A stretch of DNA of 64,000 nt from Sphingomonadaceae bacterium 3R27E2-A (GTDB taxonomy: Bacteria > Pseudomonadota > Alphaproteobacteria > Sphingomonadales > Sphingomonadaceae). Below the pieces are notes generated by a model, which was not told the DNA's origin, ran no database searches, and was given only the letters and a program-made list of their open reading frames with translations. The DNA lies in the NCBI GenBank assembly GCA_005503165.1, contig SCNT01000022.1, forward strand, positions 1 to 64,000, read 5' to 3'. Position numbers and translations under genes: made by a program. Within the stretch, counting starts at the first letter, position 1. Each line of letters starts with the position of its first letter. Shown here piece after piece: positions 34,228-44,254 of this stretch.

Positions 34228-34255
34228 ATCTGGTATCCCGCGAAACCATTTCAAG
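34228..34255 (-). promoter_or_regulatory. RpoH (sigma-32)-like promoter of hsp20
   Basis: On the minus strand CTTGAAA (34255-34249) is followed after 13 bp by TACCAGAT (34235-34228). The -35 element is a perfect match to the heat-shock consensus; the -10 element is only a partial match to CCCCATNT. Confidence 0.55.
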
Positions 34256-34324
34256 AGGGGCGTTGGCCTTTGCGTAAAAGCCGCGCTATGGCGCGCGCGA
34301 TCACCCTCTCCGGAAGGACCGAAA

Positions 34325-35011
34325 ATGCCGCAGCTCATCCTCATCCGTCACGGCCAGTCGCAGTGGAACCTCGAAAACCGCTTCACCGGCTGGTGGGATG
34401 TCGATGTCACCGAAAAGGGCGCGGCCGAAGCCTTCGCGGCGGGCGAACTGATGAAGGCCAAGGGCATCGCCCCCGACACCTGCTTCACCTCGGTCCAGAC
34501 GCGCGCGATCAAGACGCTCAACCTCGCGCTCGAGGCGATGGGGCGGCTGTGGCTGCCGGTGACCAAGGACTGGCGCCTCAACGAGCGCCACTATGGCGGG
34601 CTTACCGGGCTCGACAAGGCCGAGACCGCGGCGAAGCACGGCGAAGACCAGGTCAAGATCTGGCGCCGCAGCTTCGACATCCCGCCGCCGCCGCTCGAAG
34701 CCGGCTCGCCTTGGGACCTCGCGAACGACCCCCGCTACGCCGGCATCGCGATCCCCAGCGCCGAGAGCCTCAAGGACACGATCGCGCGCGTGCTGCCCTA
34801 TTATCAGGCGGCGATCGAACCCCAACTCGCGGCGGGCAAGACGGTGCTGATCTCGGCGCACGGCAACAGCCTGCGCGCGCTGGTCAAGCATCTGTCGGGC
34901 ATTTCGGATGCCGACATCACCGGGCTCGAAATCCCGACCGGCCAGCCGATCGTCTACGAGCTGGGCGACGATCTGACGGCGCGCGAGCGCTATTATCTGA
35001 GCGAACGCTGA
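34325..35011 (+). CDS. gpmA: 2,3-bisphosphoglycerate-dependent phosphoglycerate mutase
   Basis: GpmA interconverts 3- and 2-phosphoglycerate in glycolysis. The 228-residue protein has the phosphohistidine motif [12 protein letters not shown], the block [16 protein letters not shown] and the second His in [16 protein letters not shown]. It has a GGAAGGA ribosome site and is divergent from hsp20. The length is normal for the cofactor-dependent enzyme. Confidence 0.97.
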   Translation: MPQLILIRHGQSQWNLENRFTGWWDVDVTEKGAAEAFAAGELMKAKGIAPDTCFTSVQTRAIKTLNLALEAMGRLWLPVTKDWRLNERHYGGLTGLDKAETAAKHGEDQVKIWRRSFDIPPPPLEAGSPWDLANDPRYAGIAIPSAESLKDTIARVLPYYQAAIEPQLAAGKTVLISAHGNSLRALVKHLSGISDADITGLEIPTGQPIVYELGDDLTARERYYLSER

Positions 35012-35020
35012 GTAGCCGCT

Positions 35021-35088
35021 CCCCGGCGAAAGCCGGGGTCCATCGAGCGAAGGCTGCCTGGCCATCTGGGCCCCGGCCTTCGCCGGGG
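35021..35088. repeat. Paired CCCCGGC hairpins between convergent genes
   Basis: CCCCGGC-GAAA-GCCGGGG (35021-35038) and CCCCGGC-CTTC-GCCGGGG (35071-35088) form two hairpins that are also inverted repeats of each other. They lie between gpmA and the convergent TonB-dependent receptor gene and probably work as a bidirectional transcript end. Confidence 0.7.
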
Positions 35089-35095
35089 AACAGAT

Positions 35096-37189
35096 TTAGA
35101 GCGTCCCCGTCACCGTCAGCTGGACATATTGCCCGAACTTGCGCCGGCGGCTTTCGCTGAACGCAATCGGCCCGTCGCGCCGGTCGACGAAGACGGTGCG
35201 GTCGAACCCGTCCCTCATCCCCGCCAGGTTGCGGTACGACAGCTTCACCGTGAAGCCTGCGACATTCTTGTGCTCGACGAAGGCGGTGACGAAGGGCCCC
35301 ACCGTATATTCCTTCTCGATCGCGTCGAGGCGCAGGCCGGGCGAATAACGCTCGTCGAAATAGCCGCCGCCCCAGGCGAAATTGCTCCCCGGCACGTCGT
35401 GGCGCAGGCTGAGGTCGGCGATATATTCCTGCCCGAAGCTCTGGTCGCGCCACGCGTCGGTCAACGGATCGCGCACGCGGTTGCGCCGCCAGGTGACGTC
35501 GGCGTTGATTCGCGCGCCCTTCCACCCCAGCGGGTCGAGCAGCAGCGTCCCCTTGGTGGTGACGCGATAGAGATGCGCGGGCGGCAGGTTGCCGCGCCCT
35601 TCCTCGGTCGGCGACAGCGGGATCTGGTCGACCAGGTCCTGCGCATAACCATAGGCAAAGGCGATCGAGGCATTGCCCCACTTGCCCATGTCCTGCACCA
35701 GCTCCAGCTCGCTGCGGTTGACGACGGGCGGGACGAGCCGGCCGTTGCCGCCATTGCCCTGCCCGTTCGCGACATCGACCGAGCTCGCGAAATCGAAGAA
35801 GTCGAGCTGGTCGACGCGGCGCTGGACGAACCAGTTGATCGTCGTCTTCGCCCCCACCTTCCACGCCAGTGCGAACTTGCCCTTCGGCCGGATGAAGCGC
35901 CGCGTCAGCCCGCCGGGTCCCGACGAGCCGAGCGCGCTATATTCGGCGGCGAGATTGAGCTGCGCAGTCAAATTGGGCGCCAGCGCGCGCCCCCAGGTCA
36001 GCGACGCCTCGCCGCGCTTTTCCTCGACCCGGGTGCGTTCGCCGCCGAAGACCACGGGCAGGAAATTGCCGTCCGGCTGCAGCACCGCATATTCGGCATC
36101 GACGTCGAGCGTGTTGTACGCGCCTTCGAGCGCAACCTGCCAGTCGGTGCCGCCCGCGGTCCGCCAGCTATATTCGCCGCGCAGGATCGCTTCGCTCTCG
36201 TCGGCGGTCTGGCTGAAGCGCTCGCCGCTGCGCCCGCCGATTTCGCGGTCGACGACGAAGGTGTCGACGAAGGGGCTGTGCTCGAAACGGTAGAGCGAGA
36301 TGAGCTTCAGCCGCCCCTTGCCCAGCCCCATCTCGTAATCGCCGCCGATATCGAAATTATGCTCGTCCTCGGTGAAACGGAATTCCTCGGTGACCCGGCC
36401 AAAGACGGGCTGCACCGACGTGCCCGATACGCGTTCGCGAAGATTTTGCAGCTGTCCGCCGAGGTTCAGATTCCACTTATCGCCATTCGCGGTGGTGCGC
36501 GCGAGCGCCGCCGACAGCCGCGGCCGGTCGCCCTCATAGGCGCCGAACTCGTCGCGCACGAACAGCAGCGCGCCACTGCCGTCGAAACGCCGCTCGGGCC
36601 CCCAATGGCCGTTGCGGTTCGCCTCGTTCTTCAGGCTCAGCGTGACCTGCGTCCCGCCCAGTTTGCCGGTGGTCGAAATCTCGCCGTTCAGCCAATTGTC
36701 GTCGATCCGCGGCCGCCATTCGGGCTGCCAGCGCAGCGTCGTCTTGAATCCGCCGTCGGCGTTCGCGCCCGCGACCAGCACGACATTGGCGACCTGGCCC
36801 GTCAGACCGGGCACGTTCAGGCTCGCGCCGTCGACGATGTCGATATAGGCGACTTGCGCCGCAGTGATCCGTGCCAGCGCGGTGCGCGCGTCGGTCGATT
36901 TGTTCGCGATGCGCTCGCCCCCGATCAGGACATTCTCGGTCGCCTGCCCCAGACCGCGCGCGCCGCCGTTGGTGCCGGTGATGATCAGGAAGCCCGGCAC
37001 CTTTTCGACCATGTCGAGCGCGGTGCGCGGCGCAAAGCGCGCGAAGTCGGCGGGGGTATAGCGCTCGGCGCCGTTCACCGGTGCGGGAATGGCGGGGGGT
37101 GCGTCGCCGCTCGGCGACTGCGCCCACAGCGGCGCCGCCGACGCCAGCAAGGTCGCCGCGAAGGGCGCCCGGAAAACAAAGGCCGACAT
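35096..37189 (-). CDS. TonB-dependent receptor
   Basis: This is an outer-membrane gated channel of 697 residues. After a signal peptide (cleaved near LWAQ) comes the plug domain, with ALDMVEKVPGFLIITGTNGGARGLGQ and NVLIGGERIANKS, then a long beta-barrel region. A short N-terminal segment YTPADFARFAP resembles the start of plug domains rather than an extended signalling domain, so it is not a transducer. Its substrate (siderophore, sugar or other) cannot be told from sequence. The ATG has a GAGGGGGAA ribosome site. Confidence 0.87.
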   Translation of the reverse strand: MSAFVFRAPFAATLLASAAPLWAQSPSGDAPPAIPAPVNGAERYTPADFARFAPRTALDMVEKVPGFLIITGTNGGARGLGQATENVLIGGERIANKSTDARTALARITAAQVAYIDIVDGASLNVPGLTGQVANVVLVAGANADGGFKTTLRWQPEWRPRIDDNWLNGEISTTGKLGGTQVTLSLKNEANRNGHWGPERRFDGSGALLFVRDEFGAYEGDRPRLSAALARTTANGDKWNLNLGGQLQNLRERVSGTSVQPVFGRVTEEFRFTEDEHNFDIGGDYEMGLGKGRLKLISLYRFEHSPFVDTFVVDREIGGRSGERFSQTADESEAILRGEYSWRTAGGTDWQVALEGAYNTLDVDAEYAVLQPDGNFLPVVFGGERTRVEEKRGEASLTWGRALAPNLTAQLNLAAEYSALGSSGPGGLTRRFIRPKGKFALAWKVGAKTTINWFVQRRVDQLDFFDFASSVDVANGQGNGGNGRLVPPVVNRSELELVQDMGKWGNASIAFAYGYAQDLVDQIPLSPTEEGRGNLPPAHLYRVTTKGTLLLDPLGWKGARINADVTWRRNRVRDPLTDAWRDQSFGQEYIADLSLRHDVPGSNFAWGGGYFDERYSPGLRLDAIEKEYTVGPFVTAFVEHKNVAGFTVKLSYRNLAGMRDGFDRTVFVDRRDGPIAFSESRRRKFGQYVQLTVTGTL

Positions 37190-37375
37190 GCTTCCCCCTC
37201 ATCGCGCCGCGATTCGAGATGCAGCCCGTCCCCTGTGCGAATAGTTCGCGATATTGAATTTTCGTTACAATGTCTACCAACGCCCGGCGTGGTTCGACGA
37301 GCGTCACGCGACGCCGCGCGCGATGCGGTCTTGCCTCCGGCGAAATTTGCGACATGATGTCAGCAGATTGCGGGG

Positions 37376-39430
37376 GTGACGGTGCGGACTATCGGGTCGA
37401 TCATGCTGGTGGCTGCGCTCGCGCAGGCGCCGGTCCATGCCGAGGACGAACAGGTTCGGCGCGGGCCGGTGCCCGACTGGGTCGTTCCGTCCGCGTTGAT
37501 GCCCGTCCCCGAGGATGCGAGCGGGCTGCTCTTCGTCCGGCGGCAGGATATTCTCGTGCATCTCGATGCCCAGGGACAGGCGCATTATCTCGGCTATCGG
37601 ACCCGAATCCTCCATTCCAATGCACTGCCGATCGGCAATATCTCGATCGCCTGGAATCCCGTCTCGGGTCCGCCGGTGGTGCATATGATCAGGGTGCATC
37701 GCGGCGGCGAGACGATCGACGTCCTCGAAAAGGCGTCGTTCGAGATCTTGCGCCGCGAGGATCAGCTCGAAGCCGCCATGCTCGACGGCGTGCTGACCGC
37801 GGTCCTGCGCGTGCCCGATCTGCGCGTCGGGGACGAGATCGAGGTCGCCCTGACCACGCGCGCCAACGACCCCACGCTCGCGAAAAATGATTCGGGCCTT
37901 CTTTTCCTCGTGGCCAGCCCGCCGCCCGGGCGTTTCCGGCTCGGCCTCAGCTGGGACGAGGGGTTGAAGCCCCATATCCGGATGACTCCGGATATGACGA
38001 CCGTCGCGCGCCCCGGCGCCGGCGGCATCGATTTTCCGTTCGACAATCCCGCGATCATGACCCCGCCGAAGGATGCGCCGCCGCGTCTCCAGTGGCAGCG
38101 CGTCGTCGAATATAGCGATTTCGCCGACTGGTCCGCGGTATCGCGGCACTTCGCGCCGCTGTTCGCCAAGGCGGCGCAGCTTCCCGGTGAATCGCCGCTC
38201 AAGGAAGAGGCGCGCCGCATCGCCGCCGCGCATCCTCGCCCGCTCGACCGCGCCGCCGCGGCGCTCAAGCTGGTTCAGCAGGACGTCCGTTACATCTATG
38301 TCGGCCTCGGTACCGGAAACCTCGCCCCCGCCAGCGCCGAGGAAACCTGGCAGCGGCGCTATGGCGACTGCAAGGGCAAGACCGCGCTGCTGCTCGCGCT
38401 GCTCGCCGAACTGGGGATCGCAGCCGAGCCGGTCCTCGTCAACAACCAGGGCGCCGACGACGGCCTCGATGCGCGGCTCGCCAATCCAGGCCTGTTCGAC
38501 CATGTCCTCGTGCGGGCGCGGATCGACGGCGCGCTCTATTGGCTCGACGGCACGCTCCCGCCGGTTGCTATCCCGGCGGCCGAGCCCGCCGTTCCCTACC
38601 GCTGGGTCCTGCCGCTCAGCGCGCAGGGCAGCGCGATCGAACAGCGTGTCTGGAAACCGGCCGCGACCCCCGACGACATCGCCCTCTACGAGATCGACGC
38701 GCGCGCGGGTTTCGACGTCCCGGCGCGGGTGACCAACACCAGCATCAAGCGCGGCATCGCCGGGCTGCAGCAGCAGGTGCAGTTGTCCGGTCTGACCCCC
38801 GACCAGATGCTCGCGGGGCTCCGGCAGGAAATCGTCGGCAGCCTCTGGCAGTCGGTCGACGAGGTGAAATGGCGCTACGATCAAAAGGCCGGCGCCAGCA
38901 TCCTGACGATCCGCGGCACTTGGGACATCGATTGGGACAAGGATACGCGTTTCGGGCGAAGCTATTCGCTGCCCGGCGGGGGTTTCGTTGCGCCCGCCAA
39001 GCGGATCCGGCCACCCGACCAGGATCAGACCCTGCCCTTCTACAGCAAGCCCGAATTCGACTGCAGCGTGACGACGGTGCGGCTGCCCTCCGCAACCGAC
39101 CCCGCGGACTGGACGCACAAATCGGGTTTCGACACCCAAATCTTCGGCAAGAATTATTACCGCGCCTTCGATATTCGCGACGGCGCGGTGCGGATGATCC
39201 GCGGCCTGCGCGTCGACAGTCCCGAAATCGACGCGGCCAGCGCGCGGCAGGACAATGCCCGCGTCGCCGCGTTCGACAACAGCATGGCGTGGATATTCTA
39301 CAGCCCCGATGGCGGTGCCAGGCCGAACCCGGGGCGGAAGGCCGTTCCCGCGACCTACGATATCGACTGGACCGCCGACGCCGTTCCCTGCCTGTCGCCC
39401 GCCGCGATCAGTCGCGCAGCAGCTCGTTGA
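37376..39430 (+). CDS. DUF3857 and transglutaminase-like domain protein
   Basis: This 684-residue exported protein has a short hydrophobic N terminus ([17 protein letters not shown]), a DUF3857 domain in the first 200 residues, and a central transglutaminase-like core with the Cys in [18 protein letters not shown], the His in [13 protein letters not shown] and the Asp in YWLDGTLPP. The start is GTG at 37376; an ATG at 37403 would shorten the signal. The family is common in Bacteroidetes and sphingomonads; the cross-linking or proteolytic activity is not established. Its 3' end overlaps dapD by 23 bp in opposite orientation. Confidence 0.86.
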   Translation: MTVRTIGSIMLVAALAQAPVHAEDEQVRRGPVPDWVVPSALMPVPEDASGLLFVRRQDILVHLDAQGQAHYLGYRTRILHSNALPIGNISIAWNPVSGPPVVHMIRVHRGGETIDVLEKASFEILRREDQLEAAMLDGVLTAVLRVPDLRVGDEIEVALTTRANDPTLAKNDSGLLFLVASPPPGRFRLGLSWDEGLKPHIRMTPDMTTVARPGAGGIDFPFDNPAIMTPPKDAPPRLQWQRVVEYSDFADWSAVSRHFAPLFAKAAQLPGESPLKEEARRIAAAHPRPLDRAAAALKLVQQDVRYIYVGLGTGNLAPASAEETWQRRYGDCKGKTALLLALLAELGIAAEPVLVNNQGADDGLDARLANPGLFDHVLVRARIDGALYWLDGTLPPVAIPAAEPAVPYRWVLPLSAQGSAIEQRVWKPAATPDDIALYEIDARAGFDVPARVTNTSIKRGIAGLQQQVQLSGLTPDQMLAGLRQEIVGSLWQSVDEVKWRYDQKAGASILTIRGTWDIDWDKDTRFGRSYSLPGGGFVAPAKRIRPPDQDQTLPFYSKPEFDCSVTTVRLPSATDPADWTHKSGFDTQIFGKNYYRAFDIRDGAVRMIRGLRVDSPEIDAASARQDNARVAAFDNSMAWIFYSPDGGARPNPGRKAVPATYDIDWTADAVPCLSPAAISRAAAR

Positions 39431-40250
39431 TCCCTGTCTTGGCCCGGGTCTTGGCGTCGACGCGCTTGACGATCACCGCGCAATAGAGCGACGGTCCCGG
39501 CGTCCCGTCGGGCAGCGGCTTGCCGGGCAGCGAGCCCGGCACGACGACCGAATAGGCCGGCACCTCGCCCATGAAGACGTCGCCCGTCGCGCGGTCGATA
39601 ATCTTGGTCGATGCGCCCAGATAGACCCCCATCGACAGCACCGCCCCCTCGCGCACGATCACGCCCTCGGCGACCTCGGCGCGCGCGCCGATGAAGGCGC
39701 CGTCCTCGATCACGACCGGGCCGGCCTGCAGCGGTTCGAGCACGCCGCCGATCCCCGCGCCGCCCGAGAGGTGCACGTTCGCGCCGATCTGCGCGCAGCT
39801 TCCCACGGTGGCCCAGGCGTCGACCATCGACCCCTCGCCGACATAGGCGCCGATATTGACGAAGCTCGGCATCAGCACCGCGCCCTTGCTGATAAAGGCG
39901 CCGCGGCGGACGATCGAGCCGGGGACCGCGCGGAAACCCGCGTCGCGGAAACGGTTCTCGCCCCAGCCGGCAAATTTCGACGGCACCTTGTCCCACCAGG
40001 TCGCGCCGCCGGCGCCGCCCTCGATGATCTCCATGTCGTTGAGCCGGAAGGACAGCAGCACGGCTTTCTTCAGCCACTGGTTGACCTGCCAGGTGCCGCC
40101 CGCGTCGCGCTCGGCGACGCGGAAGCTGCCGTCGTCGAGCCCCGCGAGCACACTCTCGACCGCGTCGCGCACCGCCCCCTGCGTCGTCAGCCCCAGATTG
40201 TCGCGGTCGTCCCACGCGGCTTCTATCGTCGATTGCAGGTCGGTCGTCAT
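39408..40250 (-). CDS. dapD: Tetrahydrodipicolinate N-succinyltransferase
   Basis: DapD succinylates tetrahydrodipicolinate in the lysine and diaminopimelate pathway. The 280-residue protein has an N-terminal helical domain ([16 protein letters not shown]) and the left-handed beta-helix built from hexapeptide repeats, with the block [31 protein letters not shown]. The ATG at 40250 overlaps the stop of the upstream HAD gene (ATGA). Confidence 0.96.
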   Translation of the reverse strand: MTTDLQSTIEAAWDDRDNLGLTTQGAVRDAVESVLAGLDDGSFRVAERDAGGTWQVNQWLKKAVLLSFRLNDMEIIEGGAGGATWWDKVPSKFAGWGENRFRDAGFRAVPGSIVRRGAFISKGAVLMPSFVNIGAYVGEGSMVDAWATVGSCAQIGANVHLSGGAGIGGVLEPLQAGPVVIEDGAFIGARAEVAEGVIVREGAVLSMGVYLGASTKIIDRATGDVFMGEVPAYSVVVPGSLPGKPLPDGTPGPSLYCAVIVKRVDAKTRAKTGINELLRD

Positions 40251-40939
40251 GAAATCCCCCAGGGTGTCGGCCCCCAAATTTCTGGAAGCGTATCGAGCCA
40301 GTCCGATATGTCGTTTGCGTGGAAATCGACATGCTCCGGCAGGTGGTCGCGATGGCCGCTTTCGCTGCCATTGTCCAGCCACACGGTGGTCATGCCCAGC
40401 GCCTTCGCCGGGGTCAGGTTGCGCGCCATATCCTCGACGAACAGGCTCTTCGCCGGATCGACGCCCAGATGCTCGACCATCATCCGATAGGCCTCGGGAT
40501 CGGGCTTGGGCGTATAGCGCGTGGTGCGGATGTCGCAGATGCCGTCGAACAGGTCGGCGATGCCGCGCGCGTCGAGAACGCGCGCGGCATAATCGGCGTC
40601 GGCGTTGGTGAAGACCAGCCGCCGGCCGGGCAATCGTTCGAGTCCCGCGCGCAGCCGCGGATCAGGTGCGATGCGGTCGAGCGCGATGGCGTGGACATCG
40701 ACCAGGAAATCCTCCGCCGCGACGCCATGATGGCGCATCAGCCCTGCCATCGTCGTGCCATGGTCGTGGAAATAGCGCTTCTGCACCCGCCGCGCCTCGG
40801 CGGCGTCGACGTCCAGCAGCCGCATGATGAAGGCGCCCATGCGTTCGTCGATCAGGTCGAACAATTGCGCCGACGGCGGATAGAGCGTGTTGTCGAGATC
40901 GAAGATCCACGTATCGATATCGGCCAGGCGCTGGGGCAT
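40247..40939 (-). CDS. HAD-superfamily pyrimidine 5'-nucleotidase
   Basis: This is a 230-residue phosphatase resembling yeast SDT1-type pyrimidine nucleotidases. The motif I Asp pair is in [12 protein letters not shown], motif II in [11 protein letters not shown], the Lys of motif III in TPKPDPEAY and motif IV in FVEDMARNL. The ATG at 40939 is placed 8 residues before the motif I strand. It is coupled to dapD by a 4-bp overlap, a pairing seen in other sphingomonads in my recollection. The natural substrate is not certain. Confidence 0.88.
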   Translation of the reverse strand: MPQRLADIDTWIFDLDNTLYPPSAQLFDLIDERMGAFIMRLLDVDAAEARRVQKRYFHDHGTTMAGLMRHHGVAAEDFLVDVHAIALDRIAPDPRLRAGLERLPGRRLVFTNADADYAARVLDARGIADLFDGICDIRTTRYTPKPDPEAYRMMVEHLGVDPAKSLFVEDMARNLTPAKALGMTTVWLDNGSESGHRDHLPEHVDFHANDISDWLDTLPEIWGPTPWGIS

Positions 40940-40997
40940 GCGGGCGCGCTTACCGGGCGCGCGGTGGATGGGCAAGTTGCATACATATTGCGCGTCG

Positions 40998-41021
40998 TCA
41001 CCCCGGGCTTGACCCGGGGTC
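40998..41021. repeat. CCCGG hairpin with CTTGA loop
   Basis: ACCCCGGG-CTTGA-CCCGGGGT forms an 8-bp stem. A similar hairpin, CCCCGGA-CTTGA-TCCGGGG, lies at 48132-48150 in the ribosomal operon, and GGAACCCCGGATGGACTCCGG follows at 41041. It is a short dispersed palindrome between genes. Confidence 0.65.
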
Positions 41022-41088
41022 CCGCTTGCACTTCAAACAGCGGAACCCCGGATGGACTCCGGATCGAAAATACAGGGGACGCCTTTTC

Positions 41089-42387
41089 ATGAAACCGACG
41101 ACCTTCCTCCCGCTCCTGCTGGTGGGCGCCGCGCTCGCGACGCCCGCCGCGGCGCAGACCGCCCGCACCGTGATCCACGCTGGCCACCTGCTCGCCGAAC
41201 CCGGCAAGCCCGTCAAAGGCCCCTCGACGATCGTCGTCGAAGGCGGAAAGATCGTCTCGGTCACCGACGGCCACCAGCCCGCCGACCCGGGCGCGACGCT
41301 GATCGACCTCAAGGACAAATATGTCCTCCCCGGCCTCATCGACAGCCATGTCCACCTCACCAGCGACGCGGGCGGCCTCGCCGGCCAGCTCGAGGAAGTG
41401 ACATTGAGCCCCGCGGCGCAGGCCTTCAATGCCGAGGTCAACGGCATGAAGACGCTGCGCGCGGGCTTCACCACGGTGCGCAACCTCGGCGACGGCGACG
41501 GTGCGACGCTGGCCCTCAGGGACGCCATCCTCGCGGGCAAGGTGCAGGGGCCGCGCATCGTCGATGCGGGCGCCAGCATCTCGGGCAGTGCGGGGCATAT
41601 GGACGGCTCCTTGGGCTATCGCGACGAGCTCCGGCCTTTCTTCGCGGGCGCGGGCAACACCTGCAACGGCGCCGACGATTGCCGCCGCGCGGTGCGGCTG
41701 CAGATCGGCCGCGGCGCCGACGTGATCAAATTCGCCTCGACCGGCGGGGTCAACAGCCGGATCGGCGCCGGGCTGGGTAAGCAGATGTTCGACGACGAGG
41801 CGCAGGCGATCGTCGATACCGCGCATCTCTTCGGCAAGAAGGTCGCGGTCCACGCGCACGGCGCCGACGGCATCCGCCTCGCGCTCGCGGCGGGCGCCGA
41901 TTCGATCGAGCATGGCACGATCTTCGACGAGGCGACGATCGCCGCCTGGGCCAAGTCGAAAACCTATTATGTCCCGACGCTCTCGACCGTGAACGGCTAC
42001 AAGGAACGCATCGCCGCCAACGCTGCGGCGTACGAGCCCGACGTGCTCGCGAAGATCCAGTGGCGCATCGGCATCACCGGCAAGAGCCTCGAGGCGCTAG
42101 TCCCGCGCGGCGTGCGCATCGCCTTCGGCACCGACGCCGGCGTCTCGAAGCACGGCCGCAACGCCGACGAGTTCGAACTGCTGGTCCAGCACGGCATGAC
42201 CCCGGTCGAAGCGCTCAAGGCCGCGACGGTGAACGCCGCCGACCTGCTCGGCCTGTCCGACCAGATCGGCACCATCGCGCCCGGCAAGAGCGCCGACATC
42301 ATCGCGGTCGCCAGCGACCCGATCGCCGATGTGACGGTGCTCAAGAAGGTCGATTTTGTGATGGCGCGGGGGAGCGTGGTCGAGTGA
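41089..42387 (+). CDS. Exported amidohydrolase (imidazolonepropionase/Xaa-Pro dipeptidase-like)
   Basis: This is a metal-dependent amidohydrolase of 432 residues with a signal peptide (cleaved near AAAQ). The metal site is formed by DSHVHLT, the Lys in DVIKFASTGGV, HAHGADG, EHGTIFDE and GTDAGVSKHGRN. Relatives include secreted dipeptidases such as the Sgx9260 group that hydrolyse N-acyl or Xaa-Pro dipeptides; the substrate is inferred only. The signal peptide fixes the start at 41089, although the frame is open 21 codons upstream. Confidence 0.9.
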   Translation: MKPTTFLPLLLVGAALATPAAAQTARTVIHAGHLLAEPGKPVKGPSTIVVEGGKIVSVTDGHQPADPGATLIDLKDKYVLPGLIDSHVHLTSDAGGLAGQLEEVTLSPAAQAFNAEVNGMKTLRAGFTTVRNLGDGDGATLALRDAILAGKVQGPRIVDAGASISGSAGHMDGSLGYRDELRPFFAGAGNTCNGADDCRRAVRLQIGRGADVIKFASTGGVNSRIGAGLGKQMFDDEAQAIVDTAHLFGKKVAVHAHGADGIRLALAAGADSIEHGTIFDEATIAAWAKSKTYYVPTLSTVNGYKERIAANAAAYEPDVLAKIQWRIGITGKSLEALVPRGVRIAFGTDAGVSKHGRNADEFELLVQHGMTPVEALKAATVNAADLLGLSDQIGTIAPGKSADIIAVASDPIADVTVLKKVDFVMARGSVVE

Positions 42388-42394
42388 CCGTTCT

Positions 42395-42428
42395 CAATCC
42401 TCCCATCGCTACGCGACAGGGAGGATTA
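42395..42428. repeat. Minimal copy of palindromic repeat family A
   Basis: AATCCTCCC at the left and GGGAGGATT at the right flank ATCGCTACGCGACA. It corresponds to the tips of the large family A palindrome. The right arm supplies the stop codon of the convergent DNA glycosylase gene. Confidence 0.75.
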
Positions 42429-42929
42429 GTCGTTGACCAGCGCTTGACGAAGTTGCCGCCACCGCTCCAGCTTCGCCGCATAGCCGATCGTATTCGCCGC
42501 GCTGCTCGACGGCAGGTCGATGACATCGACGCGATCCAGCCCCGGCAACTGCCGCCGCCCGATCGCCGCGGCCTTGCCGCCGTTGAACGCGATCATCCGC
42601 AAATCGGGAAGTTCCGCGACCAGCGCCGCCAGATCCTGCGCTTCGGCATCGCGAATCTCGCTGTCGCTGCTCGACCGACGCTCGGCGGTGCGGATCACGT
42701 CCCACAGCCCGACCTTCGCCGCGCGCAGCGCCGCGAGGCGGGCGTCATAATCCATCGCCGCCAGCGGCCGGTCGATCACCGCCCCCACCAGCCGCCAGAA
42801 CTGGTTCGTCGGATGCGCATAATAGCGTCGTTCCGCCAGCGAGCGCACGCCGGGCAGGCTGCCCAGGATCAGCAGCCGTGTGTCGGGATGGACGTGCGGG
42901 GCGAAACTGGCGTGGCGGACGGCGGGCAT
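42426..42929 (-). CDS. Uracil-DNA glycosylase family protein (DNA-deoxyinosine glycosylase type)
   Basis: This 167-residue base-excision repair enzyme has the UDG family motif A in LILGSLPGVRSLAERRYYAHPTNQFW and the C-terminal motif B region around IDLPSSSAANTIGYAAK. That combination is what is annotated as hypoxanthine- or uracil-excising DNA glycosylase. The ATG at 42929 starts the homology; the open frame continues upstream to 43523 in a region that overlaps the rpsL leader. Its stop codon lies in a repeat arm. Confidence 0.88.
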   Translation of the reverse strand: MPAVRHASFAPHVHPDTRLLILGSLPGVRSLAERRYYAHPTNQFWRLVGAVIDRPLAAMDYDARLAALRAAKVGLWDVIRTAERRSSSDSEIRDAEAQDLAALVAELPDLRMIAFNGGKAAAIGRRQLPGLDRVDVIDLPSSSAANTIGYAAKLERWRQLRQALVND

Positions 42930-43235
42930 GGCCGACCGATAGCGCGCCCGCGCCGGCGCAACAATCTTGCTCGCCCCTTGACCGGCGGGGGAATCGGGGG
43001 TAGGGGCGCGACCGTTCGAAAGCGGCGGACTTCTGCCGTCTTCGGATACAACAGCGCTTGAACATTGCTGGCGCGGATGGAGCCTCCGGAAGATCTTGCA
43101 GGTCTGCCGGGGTCTTTTGCTGTTACAAGGTCGCCCCTGTTTCGCGGTTTTCCGCGGGGTTCGGATCGATGCTTCATCCACCGCGGTACAGTAACCGTTC
43201 GCTTTGATGGGCGGACATTTAAAGGTGAAGCATTC

Positions 43236-43607
43236 ATGCCCACGATCAACCAGCTGGTCCGCAAGGGCCGGACTCCCCAGAAGGTGAAGTCCAAGGTCCC
43301 GGCGATGGACGCAAACCCGCAGAAGCGCGGCGTTTGCACCCGTGTCTATACGACGACCCCCAAAAAGCCGAACTCGGCGCTCCGCAAGGTTGCGAAGGTC
43401 CGCCTGACCAACAGCCGCGAAGTCATCACCTACATCCCCGGCGAAGGCCACAACCTCCAGGAACACAGCGTCGTGCTGATCCGCGGCGGCCGTGTGCGCG
43501 ACCTTCCCGGCGTGCGTTACCACGTCCTGCGCGGCGTGCTCGATACGCAGGGTGTGAAGGACCGCAAGCAGAGCCGTTCGAAATACGGCGCGAAGCGTCC
43601 GAAATAA
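43236..43607 (+). CDS. rpsL: 30S ribosomal protein S12
   Basis: S12 is part of the decoding centre and a target site of streptomycin action. The 123-residue protein is complete: [11 protein letters not shown] at the start, [21 protein letters not shown], and the C-terminal KYGAKRPK. Residue 43 is the normal Lys, but residue 88 is Arg (codon CGC at 43497-43499) where E. coli has Lys. Lys88Arg is a known streptomycin-resistance substitution in other bacteria. The ATG at 43236 lies after AAAGGTGAAG. It heads the str operon. Confidence 0.97.
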   Translation: MPTINQLVRKGRTPQKVKSKVPAMDANPQKRGVCTRVYTTTPKKPNSALRKVAKVRLTNSREVITYIPGEGHNLQEHSVVLIRGGRVRDLPGVRYHVLRGVLDTQGVKDRKQSRSKYGAKRPK

Positions 43608-43678
43608 GGACCGCTTTTTCGGCTTTTGATCATTCCGTGCGCGCTGCGCCGGGATGCTGTTGTTAAAAGGAATTACCC

Positions 43679-44149
43679 ATGGCTCGTCGTCGTCGTCCTG
43701 AACGCCGCGAAATCCTGCCCGATCCCCGTTTCGGGGATGTCGTGCTGTCGAAATTCATGAACAGCGTCATGCTGGACGGGAAGAAGTCGGTCGCCGAAAG
43801 CATCGTTTATGGTGCTCTGGAATCGGTCGAAGCCCGCGCCAAGAAGGAACCGCTCGGCGTGTTCCACGAAGCGCTGGCGAACATCCGCCCGAACATCGAA
43901 GTCCGCAGCCGCCGCGTCGGCGGTGCGACCTACCAGGTCCCGGTCGAAGTCCGTCCGGACCGCGCGCAGGCGCTCGCGATCCGCTGGCTGATCACCGCCG
44001 CGCGCAACCGCAGCGAGACCACGATGGCCGCGCGCCTGTCGGGCGAGCTGCTCGACGCGTCGAACAACCGCGGCAACGCGGTCAAGAAGCGCGAAGACAC
44101 GCACCGCATGGCGGAAGCGAACCGCGCCTTCAGCCACTACCGCTGGTAA
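43679..44149 (+). CDS. rpsG: 30S ribosomal protein S7
   Basis: S7 nucleates assembly of the 30S head and contacts tRNA at the E site. The 156-residue protein reads [22 protein letters not shown] at the start and contains the conserved [15 protein letters not shown] block. Typical length. It sits 71 bp after rpsL in the str operon. Confidence 0.97.
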   Translation: MARRRRPERREILPDPRFGDVVLSKFMNSVMLDGKKSVAESIVYGALESVEARAKKEPLGVFHEALANIRPNIEVRSRRVGGATYQVPVEVRPDRAQALAIRWLITAARNRSETTMAARLSGELLDASNNRGNAVKKREDTHRMAEANRAFSHYRW

Positions 44150-44254
44150 TTTGCCGGACGCTCTCCGTGTTACGGGGGCGTCTCGCAATCGCAACAAAAC
44201 TTCCTATATCGGGGGCGGCTCCAAAGGCCTCCCCCAAAAACCAAGGAAAAGATT

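Noticed and set aside
35129-37357. Long plus-strand open frame of 742 codons
   Set aside because: It is a shadow of the TonB-dependent receptor gene, with no signal peptide or motif.
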